A stretch of DNA of 64,000 nt from Bradyrhizobium stylosanthis (GCF_001641335.1 NZ_LVEM01000001.1:1927223-1991222); one strand, 5' to 3'; shown: positions 51,821 to 59,010, counted from the stretch's first letter. The notes: generated by a model not told the origin, from the sequence alone. A program made the numbers and translations.

Positions 51821-51902
51821 CTGACTGACTGATCGTTTTTTATTTTCACGGGCCAGATTGCGGCCGCAACATGCCCTGATTTGAAAACGATCGACCGGTC
51901 AG
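51821..51902. promoter_or_regulatory. Split palindrome upstream of the TetR-TauE operon
   Basis: CTGACTGACTGATCGTTTT (51821-51839) and AAAACGATCGACCGGTCAG (51884-51902) are imperfect complements; the core GATCGTTTT / AAAACGATC is perfect. The right arm contains GACCGGTC, a typical TetR half-site pair. The arms lie 44 nt apart around the probable promoter, just before the TetR gene, so two bound dimers could close it. Confidence 0.6.
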
Positions 51903-51920
51903 CTATTTAGGGACAGCCGA

Positions 51921-52559
51921 ATGCCCAAGATCAGCGACAAGCAGCGTGAAGGCCGGCGGCAGCAGATCCTCGAGGCCGCCCTCGCCTGCTTCGCCGAGAA
52001 CGGATTTCACCAGACCGGCATGGCCGACATCGTGAAACGATCGGGGCTCAGCCACGGCGCGGTCTATCTTTATTTCCAGAGCAAGGACGATCTGATCGAG
52101 GCGCTCGCCGACGACCGGCATCGGCGCGAGGCCGTGCTGAACTCGGTTGCGCAGGGATCGGGCGATCCGATCGAGGGACTTCACGCGCTGGTCCGCGTCT
52201 ATGCGCAATGGCTCACCGATCCCGCCGGGGAAGCGCGGCGGCGCGTCGGCATCCATGGTTGGGCCGAAGCGCTGCGCAACCGCCGCGTCCGCACCAACGT
52301 CGTCGAGGGCATCGATATGCCGCGCGCGCTGATCGTGGCGCTCGTGGAGCGTGGCCAGCATGACGGCCTGATCCGGCAAGCCCCCGGCGCCGAAGCGATC
52401 GCGCGCATGCTGATCGCGATCTTCCAGGGCTTCGTGCTGCAGAAGTCCTGGGGCGAGGATTTTGACGTCGCCGCCTGCATGGCGGCCGTCGATGCCGTGA
52501 TCGACGGACTGCGCACGTCGAAGCCGGGCGTGAAGCGACGGACCAGGACGGAACGATGA
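51921..52559 (+). CDS. TetR-family regulator of the adjacent exporter
   Basis: TetR/AcrR-type regulator of 212 aa. The DNA-binding part is QQILEAALACFAENGFHQTGMADIVKRSGLSHGAVYLYFQSKDDLIEALA, a near-ideal match to the family. The C-terminal domain shows no identifiable ligand pocket motif. AGGGACAG precedes the start. The stop overlaps the start of the TauE/SafE gene (ATGA), so the two are translationally coupled and the repressor probably controls the exporter. Confidence 0.9.
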   Translation: MPKISDKQREGRRQQILEAALACFAENGFHQTGMADIVKRSGLSHGAVYLYFQSKDDLIEALADDRHRREAVLNSVAQGSGDPIEGLHALVRVYAQWLTDPAGEARRRVGIHGWAEALRNRRVRTNVVEGIDMPRALIVALVERGQHDGLIRQAPGAEAIARMLIAIFQGFVLQKSWGEDFDVAACMAAVDAVIDGLRTSKPGVKRRTRTER

Positions 52560-53338
52560 CCTGGATTCATGACATCCTCGCCGGCGCCGGCGTCGGTCTT
52601 GTCGCGGGGTTGGCATCGGGCTTCACGGGCACGAGCCCGGGTGGCGGCCTCGTCATCTTCTCCGTGCTGCTGCTCGGGGCCGAACAGCACGTCGCGCAGG
52701 GCACCTCGCTAATCACGCAGATCCCTCCGACCGGCCTTGCCGGCGCGCGCCGCTACTGGCAGAGCGGCAATCGCAGCCCGTTGCCGTGGATCGTCTGGAT
52801 CGGTCTCGGATTTCTCCTCGGCGGCGCGGGTGGCGGGTACGCCGCGGCCGCGGTGTCCGATGCCGTGCTGCGCTGGACCTATGTCGTCTATCTCGTCGCG
52901 CTGATCGCGATGTTGCTTCTGCGCAGCGAGCGCAAGGACGCAGGCACCGAGGCCGCCAGTCGAGACGAGCTGCCCTGGCCGCCGCTTGTCCTCATCGGCA
53001 CGCTGGCCGGATTTTCCTCGGGCTTCATGGGCATCGGCGGCGGGCTCGCCATCACCGTCGGCCTCGCCGCGGGCCTGCGCGTGCCGCAGCATCAGGCGCA
53101 GCTCGTCAGCCTGATCTTCTCGGTGATCCCGACCAACATTCCGGCCGCCTGGATCTACTGGAGCAAGGGGCTGATGGTCGGCTGGCCGGCCATCCTCGGG
53201 ATTCTCGCCGGCCTGTGGATCGGCACCGACCTCGGTGCGCGCGCGGCCAATGGCGTCAGCAAATCGGCGCTGCGCAAGGCCATGATCGCCCTCGTCTCGC
53301 TGATGGCGCTCTACATGACCACGAAGGCGCTGAGCTGA
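52556..53338 (+). CDS. TauE/SafE-family exporter controlled by TetR
   Basis: Membrane protein of 260 aa with seven or eight helices. The duplicated family motif occurs as GLVAGLASGFTGTSPGGGLVIFSVLLLG and LAGFSSGFMGIGGGLAITVGLAAGLRVPQHQAQLVSLIFSVIPTN. It differs clearly from the other TauE/SafE protein at 22250-22975. Likely exports a small organic or sulfur-containing anion; the coupled TetR suggests induction by the exported compound or a precursor. Confidence 0.88.
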   Translation: MTWIHDILAGAGVGLVAGLASGFTGTSPGGGLVIFSVLLLGAEQHVAQGTSLITQIPPTGLAGARRYWQSGNRSPLPWIVWIGLGFLLGGAGGGYAAAAVSDAVLRWTYVVYLVALIAMLLLRSERKDAGTEAASRDELPWPPLVLIGTLAGFSSGFMGIGGGLAITVGLAAGLRVPQHQAQLVSLIFSVIPTNIPAAWIYWSKGLMVGWPAILGILAGLWIGTDLGARAANGVSKSALRKAMIALVSLMALYMTTKALS

Positions 53339-53340
53339 TC

Positions 53341-54045
53341 TTACGGCCGCGCCGGAATGTTCAGCCCGCGCTGCACCGCCGGCCGTGCCAATCCGCGCTC
53401 GAGCCAGGCACCGACGGACTTGAACTGGCTGAACTCGACGAGATCGCCCGCGCCGTAGAAGCCGATGAGGTTGCGCACCCAGCCGAGCATGGAGATGTCG
53501 GCGATGGTGTAGTCGTTATCCATGAACCACTGGCGGCCGGAGAGATGCGCCTCCATCACGCCGAGCAAGCGCTTGGCTTCGGCGACGTAGCGATCGCGCG
53601 GCCGCTTGTCCTCGAAATCCTTGCCGGCGAATTTGTGGAAGAAGCCGACCTGGCCGAACATCGGCCCGATGCCGCCCATCTGGAAATGCACCCACTGGAT
53701 GGTTTGATAGCGGCGCGCAGCATCCTGCGGCAGCAGCTTGCCGGTCTTCTCCGCAAGATATTGCAGGATAGCGCCGGACTCGAACAGCGGCAGCGGACGG
53801 CCGCCGGGACCGTTGGGGTCGAGCATCGCCGGGATCTTGCCGTTGGGATTGAGCGACAGGAATTCCGGCGTCTTCTGGTCGTCCTTGCCGAAATCGACGA
53901 GGTGAACTTCGTAAGGCAGCCCGATCTCTTCCAGCATGATCGAGACCTTGACGCCGTTCGGCGTCGGCAACGAATAGAGCTGGAGCAGCTCGGGATGCTT
54001 GGCCGGCCAGCGCTTGGTGATGGGAAAGGCGGACAGATCGGACAT
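53341..54045 (-). CDS. Glutathione S-transferase (Nu-class/YfcG-like)
   Basis: GST of 234 aa. The thioredoxin-like N-terminal domain has LQLYSLPTPNGVKVSIMLEEIGLPYEVHLVDF, LSLNPNGKIPAMLDPNG and LFESGAILQYLAEKTG. The all-helical domain follows with FMDNDYTIADISMLGWV, the N-capping box. The TPNG segment and lack of an N-terminal Ser/Cys nucleophile place it near YfcG/YghU, disulfide-bond oxidoreductases that use glutathione. It converges on the TauE gene, 2 nt apart. Confidence 0.9.
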   Translation of the reverse strand: MSDLSAFPITKRWPAKHPELLQLYSLPTPNGVKVSIMLEEIGLPYEVHLVDFGKDDQKTPEFLSLNPNGKIPAMLDPNGPGGRPLPLFESGAILQYLAEKTGKLLPQDAARRYQTIQWVHFQMGGIGPMFGQVGFFHKFAGKDFEDKRPRDRYVAEAKRLLGVMEAHLSGRQWFMDNDYTIADISMLGWVRNLIGFYGAGDLVEFSQFKSVGAWLERGLARPAVQRGLNIPARP

Positions 54046-54136
54046 TAGGACCCCGGCTGCGTTCGTGAGATTCGCCCTAATCTAGGGGAGCAGGCGAACG
54101 ACGCAAGGCCGGGCACTCTTCACGCATCATCTGCGG

Positions 54137-54280
54137 CTAGATCGGCCGGAGCAAGTGCGTGGTGGCGTACACGATATCGCGCTGGGCGCGCTGCTCGATG
54201 AAGAGCTGCCCGGTGACGAGCAGGCCTCCGGTGAAAACAAGCGCGAGCATCGCGGTCGCGAATTGACTGGTATCGTACAT
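54137..54280 (-). CDS. 47-aa single-pass membrane protein
   Basis: Tiny gene starting MYDTSQFATAMLALVFTGGLL. One transmembrane helix (about residues 8-26) is followed by a polar, partly basic tail (FIEQRAQRDIVYATTHLLRPI). AGAGGGA lies upstream of the ATG at 54280, while the longer in-frame reading back to 54496 has no such site. No homologous family comes to mind. The surrounding gaps (54046-54136 and 54281-54398) contain nothing else I can support. Confidence 0.5.
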   Translation of the reverse strand: MYDTSQFATAMLALVFTGGLLVTGQLFIEQRAQRDIVYATTHLLRPI

Positions 54281-54398
54281 CGCGGAAGCATCCCTCTGAT
54301 CGGTTCGCACGGGGAACGCGGGGCGACCATCGGCAGTTCCTGCAACCCTCAAATATTTTGCCGTTTTTTCCCGAACTGAAGTTCGCTGGGCCACGACC

Positions 54399-55073
54399 TC
54401 AATAGTTGATCTCCATGCGCAATCCGCGCGGATCGATCTCGTCGCCACCGACCCGCTGCACGCTATCGCGTGCCGCGATCGCGCAGGCGCAGGCATCGAC
54501 GAGATCGTCGCGGCCGATCCCGGTGCCGTGACGCAGCGTCAGCCAACGCTCGATCCCGGTGAAGCCACGCGCGCGCAGCAGCTCGATGCGCTGCCCGCGG
54601 CCTTGCGCCGACGTCTTCTTTGCCAACCGCACGCGCCCGGCGAGATTCCAGAAGATCAACTCCGGATGCGCTTCGCCGATCGTCGCCTGCCGCGCCGGCG
54701 TCATGATCTCGTCGGCCTCTCTCATCTTGTCCCTGATATTCCAGAGCTGCGCCGACACGCCCCTGCCCTTGCCCTCGCGCTCCCAGTAATGACGATTGGC
54801 CGCGGCCATGTCCGGGAACGTCCAGAGGTCGCGGCGCGCACCGAGAAACACCGCGGGCCCGATCAATTCGCGCGCACGCAGATCGCATTCGCGATAGCCA
54901 CTGTGCTTCAATCCGATCGGCATGTCGATCATCGCGCGCGCATGCGGCATCGCGAGCAGGCGCGTTAGGCCCGGCGAATAGTCGAAGCCGTGATCGCCGC
55001 GCGCGTCGATCCAGGCAGCGACCCAGCCGAAACGAAATCCGTCGAGACCGAGATAGTTCGGCACGTCATGCAT
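54399..55073 (-). CDS. DUF429 family protein
   Basis: Protein of 224 aa. DUF429 hallmarks are visible: LGLDGFRFGWVAAWID at the start, AMIDMPIGL, RECDLRARELIGPAVFLGARRDLWTFPD, EAHPELIFWNLAG and DDLVDACACAIAA near the end. The conserved acidic residues fit an RNase H-like fold nuclease, a relationship proposed for this family; activity is unproven. It diverges from the small RNA promoter at 55104. Confidence 0.85.
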   Translation of the reverse strand: MHDVPNYLGLDGFRFGWVAAWIDARGDHGFDYSPGLTRLLAMPHARAMIDMPIGLKHSGYRECDLRARELIGPAVFLGARRDLWTFPDMAAANRHYWEREGKGRGVSAQLWNIRDKMREADEIMTPARQATIGEAHPELIFWNLAGRVRLAKKTSAQGRGQRIELLRARGFTGIERWLTLRHGTGIGRDDLVDACACAIAARDSVQRVGGDEIDPRGLRMEINY

Positions 55074-55103
55074 CCGTCATTTCAACTTTCGTGCGCGTGC
55101 CGC

Positions 55104-55132
55104 TTGACACCCGCAAGTTGCAGGCGTATTTC
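55104..55132 (+). promoter_or_regulatory. Sigma-70-type promoter of a small RNA
   Basis: Perfect -35 hexamer TTGACA (55104-55109), a 17-nt spacer and a -10-like TATTTC (55127-55132). No protein-coding gene follows within 1 kb; instead there are hairpins and an intrinsic terminator at 55305-55338. This is the clearest housekeeping promoter in the window. Confidence 0.6.
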
Positions 55133-55138
55133 CCGCGG

Positions 55139-55338
55139 CCTCACGAACACTTCCGTTCGCGACAGAGACCATGAACCGAGCGATGTCGCACTGCTACGAA
55201 AGATTTGCCCGCATGCCGAATAGCTACAAGCTATTCGATGTCGCATGCCCGGCTCATGGGAGCGATCTTGCCTGACCGCAAGATCGACAGTCCGCTTCTC
55301 ACGGACCCTCCCGAGCCTGCCGCTCCGGAGGGTTTTTT
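55139..55338 (+). ncRNA. Candidate ~200-nt small RNA with intrinsic terminator
   Basis: The interval from the predicted start (about 55139) holds a series of perfect hairpins. They are CGAAC/GTTCG (55144-55159), CGAATAGCT/AGCTATTCG (55217-55237, 3-nt loop), CGATCTTGC/GCAAGATCG (55263-55286) and GTCCG/CGGAC (55290-55305). The terminator ACCCTCC/GGAGGGT (55305-55333) ends in TTTTTT. The last two hairpins share a base. No open reading frame is convincing. It could be a free-standing small RNA or a terminated leader of the downstream Y-RNA-rsr-rtcB region. The next 240 nt (55339-55579) contain no gene and no clear promoter. Confidence 0.6.
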
Positions 55339-55579
55339 GTTGCCTTCCGCGCGGCCCCATCGAACGACCCGGCCATGGCCGGAACGAGAGACCCGGATCT
55401 CGGGGCTCGCGCAGACGATGCGCGCGCCCAAGCGCGCGGGGCCTGCCGGAGGGAACGAGGCGATGAGCCGGACACCGATGGCAGAGCGAACCCCGATGGT
55501 TCGCAAGATGCGGCGCGTCGACAGCGCCGCGATAGAATTTTTCCAACTCGGTTTGCCGCGATGATCGCGGCTCAACCGA

Positions 55580-55725
55580 CGCTGGTGGTGAGAATATCGA
55601 ATACTTCGCACGATGGAAGAGCGGGTTCGAATTCCGCCTTTGACGAACGCGCCTTGCGCGGCTGTCAGTGGTGGAAGGAGACTTGGTTGCCATCCCAGAA
55701 AGCCGATATCGCCCGTTCCCCAGCG
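55580..55725 (+). ncRNA. Y RNA-like unit A
   Basis: First of four structured units. P1 is CGCTGG/CCAGCG (55580-55585, 55720-55725). Inside it come the invariant TGGT on the 5' side against one C, then GAG/TTC, the 3'-side bulge GCCCG, and P3 ATATCG/CGATAT (55594-55599, 55704-55709). Next is TACTTCG, then a tRNA T-arm-like hairpin GCGGG-TTCGAAT-TCCGC (55621-55637) and a closed hairpin CGCGC-CTT-GCGCG (55648-55660). The order of elements is the same as in the other units, although the primary sequence differs. Ends are set by P1 and are approximate. Confidence 0.65.
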
Positions 55726-55758
55726 TACCCATCAACGGCCGCTGCGAAAGCGTCGGCC

Positions 55759-55870
55759 TGGCGGTGGTGAAGATGTCTGTTACTTCGGACCGCGCAGGTT
55801 CGACTCCTGCAAGTGCAAGGAACGGTCGGTCGCCCGCGAGGGCAGCAACAGCATCGCTCGTTCCCCGCCA
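55759..55870 (+). ncRNA. Y RNA-like unit B
   Basis: Second unit. P1 TGGCGG/CCGCCA; then TGGT/C; GAA/TTC (55769-55771, 55861-55863); bulge GCTCG; P3 GATG/CATC plus CTGTT/AACAG (55772-55781, 55847-55855) with one bulged T. The loop side begins ACTTCG, followed by a perfect T-arm GCAGG-TTCGACT-CCTGC (55794-55810) and a GNRA hairpin GCCC-GCGA-GGGC (55832-55843). The P1 and P3 helices differ in sequence from unit A but keep pairing, which is the best evidence for a conserved RNA. Confidence 0.7.
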
Positions 55871-55877
55871 CCCCCAT

Positions 55878-56044
55878 CACGGTCCGTGGTGAAGATAGCT
55901 GCTACTTCGAATCATAATCGAGAGGTCGCGGGTTCGAATCCCGCCCGGTGTACCGTGCACCGGTAGCTCAGCGGATAGAGCGCTACCTGGCCTGCAGGGT
56001 AAGCTGCTGGCCGGGGTCTCAGCATCGCCTGTTCCCGGATCGTG
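55878..56044 (+). ncRNA. Y RNA-like unit C with permuted tRNA-like domain
   Basis: Third and most tRNA-like unit. P1 CACGGTCCG/CGGATCGTG (55878-55886, 56036-56044); TGGT/C; GAA/TTC; bulge GCCTG; P3 GAT+GCTG/CAGC+ATC with one bulged A. Inside lies, in order, an anticodon-like arm with a Met-type loop ATCATAA (55906-55922), a T-arm GCGGG-TTCGAAT-CCCGC (55928-55944), and a closed acceptor-like stem CCGGTG/CACCGG (55945-55963). After it come TA and a canonical D-arm GCTC-AGCGGATA-GAGC (55966-55981). Acceptor strands are thus joined by a loop and the open end is on the anticodon side. No CCA end or functional tRNA order is present. Confidence 0.75.
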
Positions 56045-56061
56045 TCTGTCTCGTCCCCACC

Positions 56062-56182
56062 GCCGGTGGTGAAGAGCGCTGTTACTTCGTGATCGCAACA
56101 GCAGCGTCTCGACTCTCTTCGGAGGTTGGGCCCGCTCTGCGAAGCCCCGAGAGGGGCGGTGCAGCCTCGCCTGTTCCCCGGC
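56062..56182 (+). ncRNA. Y RNA-like unit D
   Basis: Fourth unit, just before rsr. P1 GCCGG/CCGGC (56062-56066, 56178-56182); TGGT/C; GAA/TTC (56071-56073, 56174-56176); bulge GCCTG; P3 GAG+GCTG/CAGC+CTC with one bulged C. The base change GAT to GAG relative to unit C is matched by ATC to CTC. The loop side has TTACTTCG. A GNRA hairpin GCCCC-GAGA-GGGGC (56144-56157) is present, but the T-arm is not recognisable, so this unit may be degenerate inside. The rsr ribosome binding site follows 28 nt later. Confidence 0.65.
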
Positions 56183-56221
56183 ACCGATTTTCATTTCCCC
56201 ACCACCACAGAGGAGGCCGTC

Positions 56222-57547
56222 ATGGTCAGGCTCAACAAGATCGTTCGCGCCTTCACGCATGAGGGTGCCCGCGCCGTTCGCTTCACGCCCGAGATGGAGC
56301 TGAAGCGCGCGCTGATGAACTGCCTTCTCTGGGAGAAGCAGTTCTACGAGGACGGCGTCGCCATCGCCGACCGCATCGCGGCGCTCGTGCCCAAGGTCGC
56401 TCCCGCCCGCGTGGCGCAGCTCGCGATCGAGGCGCGCGAGGTGATGAAGCTGCGGCACGCGCCGCTGCTCGTCATCCGCGAGATGGCGCGGAGCGAGAAG
56501 CACCGCGCCCTCGTTGCCGATACCCTCGCCCAGGTGATCCAGCGTCCCGACGAGATGACGGAGCTGCTCGCGATCTACTGGGCGGATGCGCTCGGCCCGC
56601 AGCAGCAGCGCAAGCTTCAGCCGGTCTCCGCGCAGGTCAAGAAGGGTCTTGCCCGTGCGCTGACCAAGTTCGACGCCTATCAGCTCGCCAAGTACGACCG
56701 CGACGGCGCGGTGCGGATCAGGGACGTGCTGTTCCTGGTTCACGCCAAGCCCAGGGATGCCGACCAGGCCAAGGTGTGGAAGCAGCTCGTCGACGGCGAG
56801 CTCGCCTCCCCCGACACCTGGGAGGTTTCGCTCTCGGCGGGCAAGTGCAAGCGCGAGACCTTCGAGCGGCTGATCGCCGAGAAGAAGCTCGGCGGCCTGG
56901 CGCTCCTGCGCAATCTGCGGCTGATGCAGACTGCGCAGGTCCCGCGCGAGACCATCGCAGGCGCGATCGAGGCGATGCGGACGGATCGTATCCTTCCCTA
57001 TCGCTTCATCACGGCGGCGCGCTATGCGCCGGACTTCGAGCCCGAGCTCGAGGCTGCGATGCTCAAGTCGGTCAAGGACCACGTTCGGTTTTCGGGCCGT
57101 ACGCGGCTCCTGATCGACGTGTCGGGCTCGATGTTCACGGCCCTCTCCGCGCAGTCGGAAATGACGCGCGCGGAGGCGGCGTGTGGCCTTGCCATCCTCG
57201 CGCGCGAGATCTGCGACGAGGTCGAGATCTTCACCTTCAGCAATGAGGTCGTGAAGGTCCCGCCCCGCCGCGGCTTCGCGCTCAGGGATGCGATCATCAA
57301 CTCGCAGCCGCATGGCGGAACGTATCTCGGCAAGGCGGTGGCGGAGATCGACCGCAAGGGCGATCGCCTCGTCGTCTTCACCGACGAGCAGAGCCACGAC
57401 CAGGTGCCCGAGCCCAGGGCGCGCGGTACCATGGTGAACGTGGCCTCGTATCAGCACGGTGTCGGTCACGGCGCCTGGACCCGCGTCAACGGCTTCTCCG
57501 AGGCCGTGGTCGCGTGGATCGCGGCGTCGGAGACGGCATTGAACTGA
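56222..57547 (+). CDS. rsr: TROVE-domain Ro60 orthologue (Rsr)
   Basis: Ring-shaped RNA-binding protein of 441 aa. Residues 1-290 or so are the TROVE HEAT-repeat ring (RFTPEMELKRALMNCLLWEKQFYEDG, the typical Ro start). Residues 295-440 form a von Willebrand A-like domain with the MIDAS motif D299-V-S301-G-S303 and a later DEQSHDQ. Ro proteins bind Y RNAs on their outer surface and the ends of misfolded RNA in the ring; bacterial orthologues act with Y RNAs in RNA quality control, recovery from stress and with PNPase. AGAGGAGG precedes the ATG at 56222. The four Y RNA-like units lie directly upstream and rtcB directly downstream. Confidence 0.93.
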   Translation: MVRLNKIVRAFTHEGARAVRFTPEMELKRALMNCLLWEKQFYEDGVAIADRIAALVPKVAPARVAQLAIEAREVMKLRHAPLLVIREMARSEKHRALVADTLAQVIQRPDEMTELLAIYWADALGPQQQRKLQPVSAQVKKGLARALTKFDAYQLAKYDRDGAVRIRDVLFLVHAKPRDADQAKVWKQLVDGELASPDTWEVSLSAGKCKRETFERLIAEKKLGGLALLRNLRLMQTAQVPRETIAGAIEAMRTDRILPYRFITAARYAPDFEPELEAAMLKSVKDHVRFSGRTRLLIDVSGSMFTALSAQSEMTRAEAACGLAILAREICDEVEIFTFSNEVVKVPPRRGFALRDAIINSQPHGGTYLGKAVAEIDRKGDRLVVFTDEQSHDQVPEPRARGTMVNVASYQHGVGHGAWTRVNGFSEAVVAWIAASETALN

Positions 57548-57561
57548 CGCGCAACGACAAC

Positions 57562-57590
57562 GGCCCCGGACGCGAAGCGCGCCCGGGGCC
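57562..57590 (+). terminator. Stable hairpin after rsr
   Basis: GGCCCCGG, a mismatch, CGCG, loop AAG, CGCG and CCGGGGCC form a 12-bp stem just after the rsr stop. It has no T tract, so it probably limits or stabilises the rsr mRNA while allowing read-through to rtcB. Confidence 0.5.
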
Positions 57591-57608
57591 CTCAAACTCT
57601 TTGAAATG

Positions 57609-57640
57609 TTCCGCCCGCGCCTTCTATGGTGCGGGCGGAA
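57609..57640 (+). promoter_or_regulatory. Hairpin in the rtcB leader
   Basis: TTCCGCCCGC (57609-57618) and GCGGGCGGAA (57631-57640) form a perfect 10-bp stem with a 12-nt loop, ending 21 nt before the rtcB start. It may affect rtcB translation or mark an RNA processing site; function unknown. Confidence 0.45.
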
Positions 57641-57661
57641 TGCAACGCAGGACATACGACC

Positions 57662-59002
57662 ATGCGACGATCCGATCCCTACATGGAACGCGCCCGCGAG
57701 CTCTGCCTCGCCGCCGGCGTCGATCCCGAATCGCGCGTCGGCGAAGGACGCGGCCAGCCGGCCTGGTGCCTGTACAAGGACGCCGCGCGCAAGGAGCACC
57801 TCGCCCGCGAGGCCGAAGCGACCGCAAGCGCGATCGCCCAGCTCCGTCCGCAGGACGCCCGCTTCCAGAATGCGCCGCTGAAGATCTTCGGCCCGCATGA
57901 GGACGCCACCATCGCGCAGATGCGTAACTGCATGGCGGTCGGCAACGTCGTCTCCGGCGTGATCTGCGCCGACGGCCATCTCGGTTACGCCCAGCCGGTT
58001 GGCGGGGTCATTGCCTATGAGAAGCAGATCAGCATCTCGGGCGTCGGCTTCGACATCGGTTGCGGCAACATGGCAGCTCGGCTCGACACCCGCTTCGACG
58101 ACATTGCGGCGATCGTGCCCACGATCATCCGCGACGTCGCCAAGGTGATCTCGTTCGGTGTCGGCCGAGCCAACGCCGAACGGGCCGAGCACGCGCTGTT
58201 CGACGACGGCGATGCCTGGCGCGAGAGCGACATGGAGGCCTACCGCCAGAAGGCGGTGAGCCAGCTCGGCACGGTCGGGTCGGGAAACCACTATGTCGAC
58301 CTCATGCGCGACGAGGAAGGCTTTGTCTGGATCGGCGTCCACTTCGGAAGCCGCGGTCTCGGACACACCTCCGCGACGCGCTACCTCAAGGCCGCCGGCG
58401 GCAAGGACGGCATGAACGTCCCGCCCGCCGTGGTCGATGAGGATTCCGAGCTCGGCCGCCGCTACATCGCGGCGATGCAGCTCGCCGGGCGTTATGCCTA
58501 TGCGGGCCGCGAGTGGGTCGTCGAACGCGTCCGCCAGATCATCGGCGGCAGCGTGACCGAGAGCGTGCACAACCACCACAACTATGCCTGGCGTGAGACC
58601 CACGACGGGCGGGATCTGTGGGTGGTGCGCAAGGGCGCGACGCCGGCGTTTCCCGGCCAGAAGGGATTCGTCGGCGGCTCGATGGGCGACGACGCCGTCA
58701 TTCTCGAAGGCGTCGACAGTCCGGAGGCCAAGGCTTCGCTCTACTCGACCGTGCACGGCGCAGGCCGCATGTTCGGACGAAAGGAGGCGAAGCGGCGCTT
58801 CTCGCGCGCGGAGATGGACCGCTGGCTCAACGAGCGTGGCGTCACCTTGATCGGTGCCGACCTCGACGAGAGCCCGATGGCCTATCGCCGCCTGCCCGAC
58901 GTGCTTGCCCAGCACGCCGGCACCGTGCGGGTGCTGCACACGCTGCGGCCGTTCGCCGTCGCCATGGCCGGCGAAGGCGAGTTCGATCCGTGGAAGGACT
59001 GA
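57662..59002 (+). CDS. rtcB: RNA ligase RtcB
   Basis: GTP- and Mn-dependent RNA ligase of 446 aa that joins 2',3'-cyclic phosphate or 3'-phosphate ends to 5'-OH ends, as produced when tRNAs are cleaved. Metal and active-site motifs are clear though divergent: CADGHLGYAQPVGGV (102-116), GFDIGCGNMA (129-138), GTVGSGNHYVDL, HFGSRGLGH, SVHNHHNYA, VVRKGATPAFPGQKGFVGGSMG and STVHGAGRMFGR. The ATG at 57662 is preferred to upstream in-frame starts. Its neighbour rsr and the tRNA-like RNAs make this an RNA repair locus. No rtcA, rtcR or archease gene is visible nearby. Confidence 0.93.
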   Translation: MRRSDPYMERARELCLAAGVDPESRVGEGRGQPAWCLYKDAARKEHLAREAEATASAIAQLRPQDARFQNAPLKIFGPHEDATIAQMRNCMAVGNVVSGVICADGHLGYAQPVGGVIAYEKQISISGVGFDIGCGNMAARLDTRFDDIAAIVPTIIRDVAKVISFGVGRANAERAEHALFDDGDAWRESDMEAYRQKAVSQLGTVGSGNHYVDLMRDEEGFVWIGVHFGSRGLGHTSATRYLKAAGGKDGMNVPPAVVDEDSELGRRYIAAMQLAGRYAYAGREWVVERVRQIIGGSVTESVHNHHNYAWRETHDGRDLWVVRKGATPAFPGQKGFVGGSMGDDAVILEGVDSPEAKASLYSTVHGAGRMFGRKEAKRRFSRAEMDRWLNERGVTLIGADLDESPMAYRRLPDVLAQHAGTVRVLHTLRPFAVAMAGEGEFDPWKD

Positions 59003-59010
59003 TGCAAACA

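Noticed and set aside
55960..56020. A normal tRNA gene beginning GCACCGGTAGCTCAGCGG
   Set aside because: The acceptor and D-arm are good, but no matching anticodon arm, T-arm or 3' acceptor strand follows. The matching T-arm and acceptor strand lie upstream, so it is a permuted tRNA-like domain, not a standard tRNA.
55580..56182. Permuted two-piece tmRNA
   Set aside because: Alphaproteobacterial tmRNA is permuted, but no Ala-type acceptor, no tag reading frame and no processing loop of that kind are seen, and four units occur.
55580..56182. CRISPR array
   Set aside because: Units are 112-167 nt long, differ in sequence while keeping base pairing, and have no short identical repeats with uniform spacers; no cas genes are nearby.
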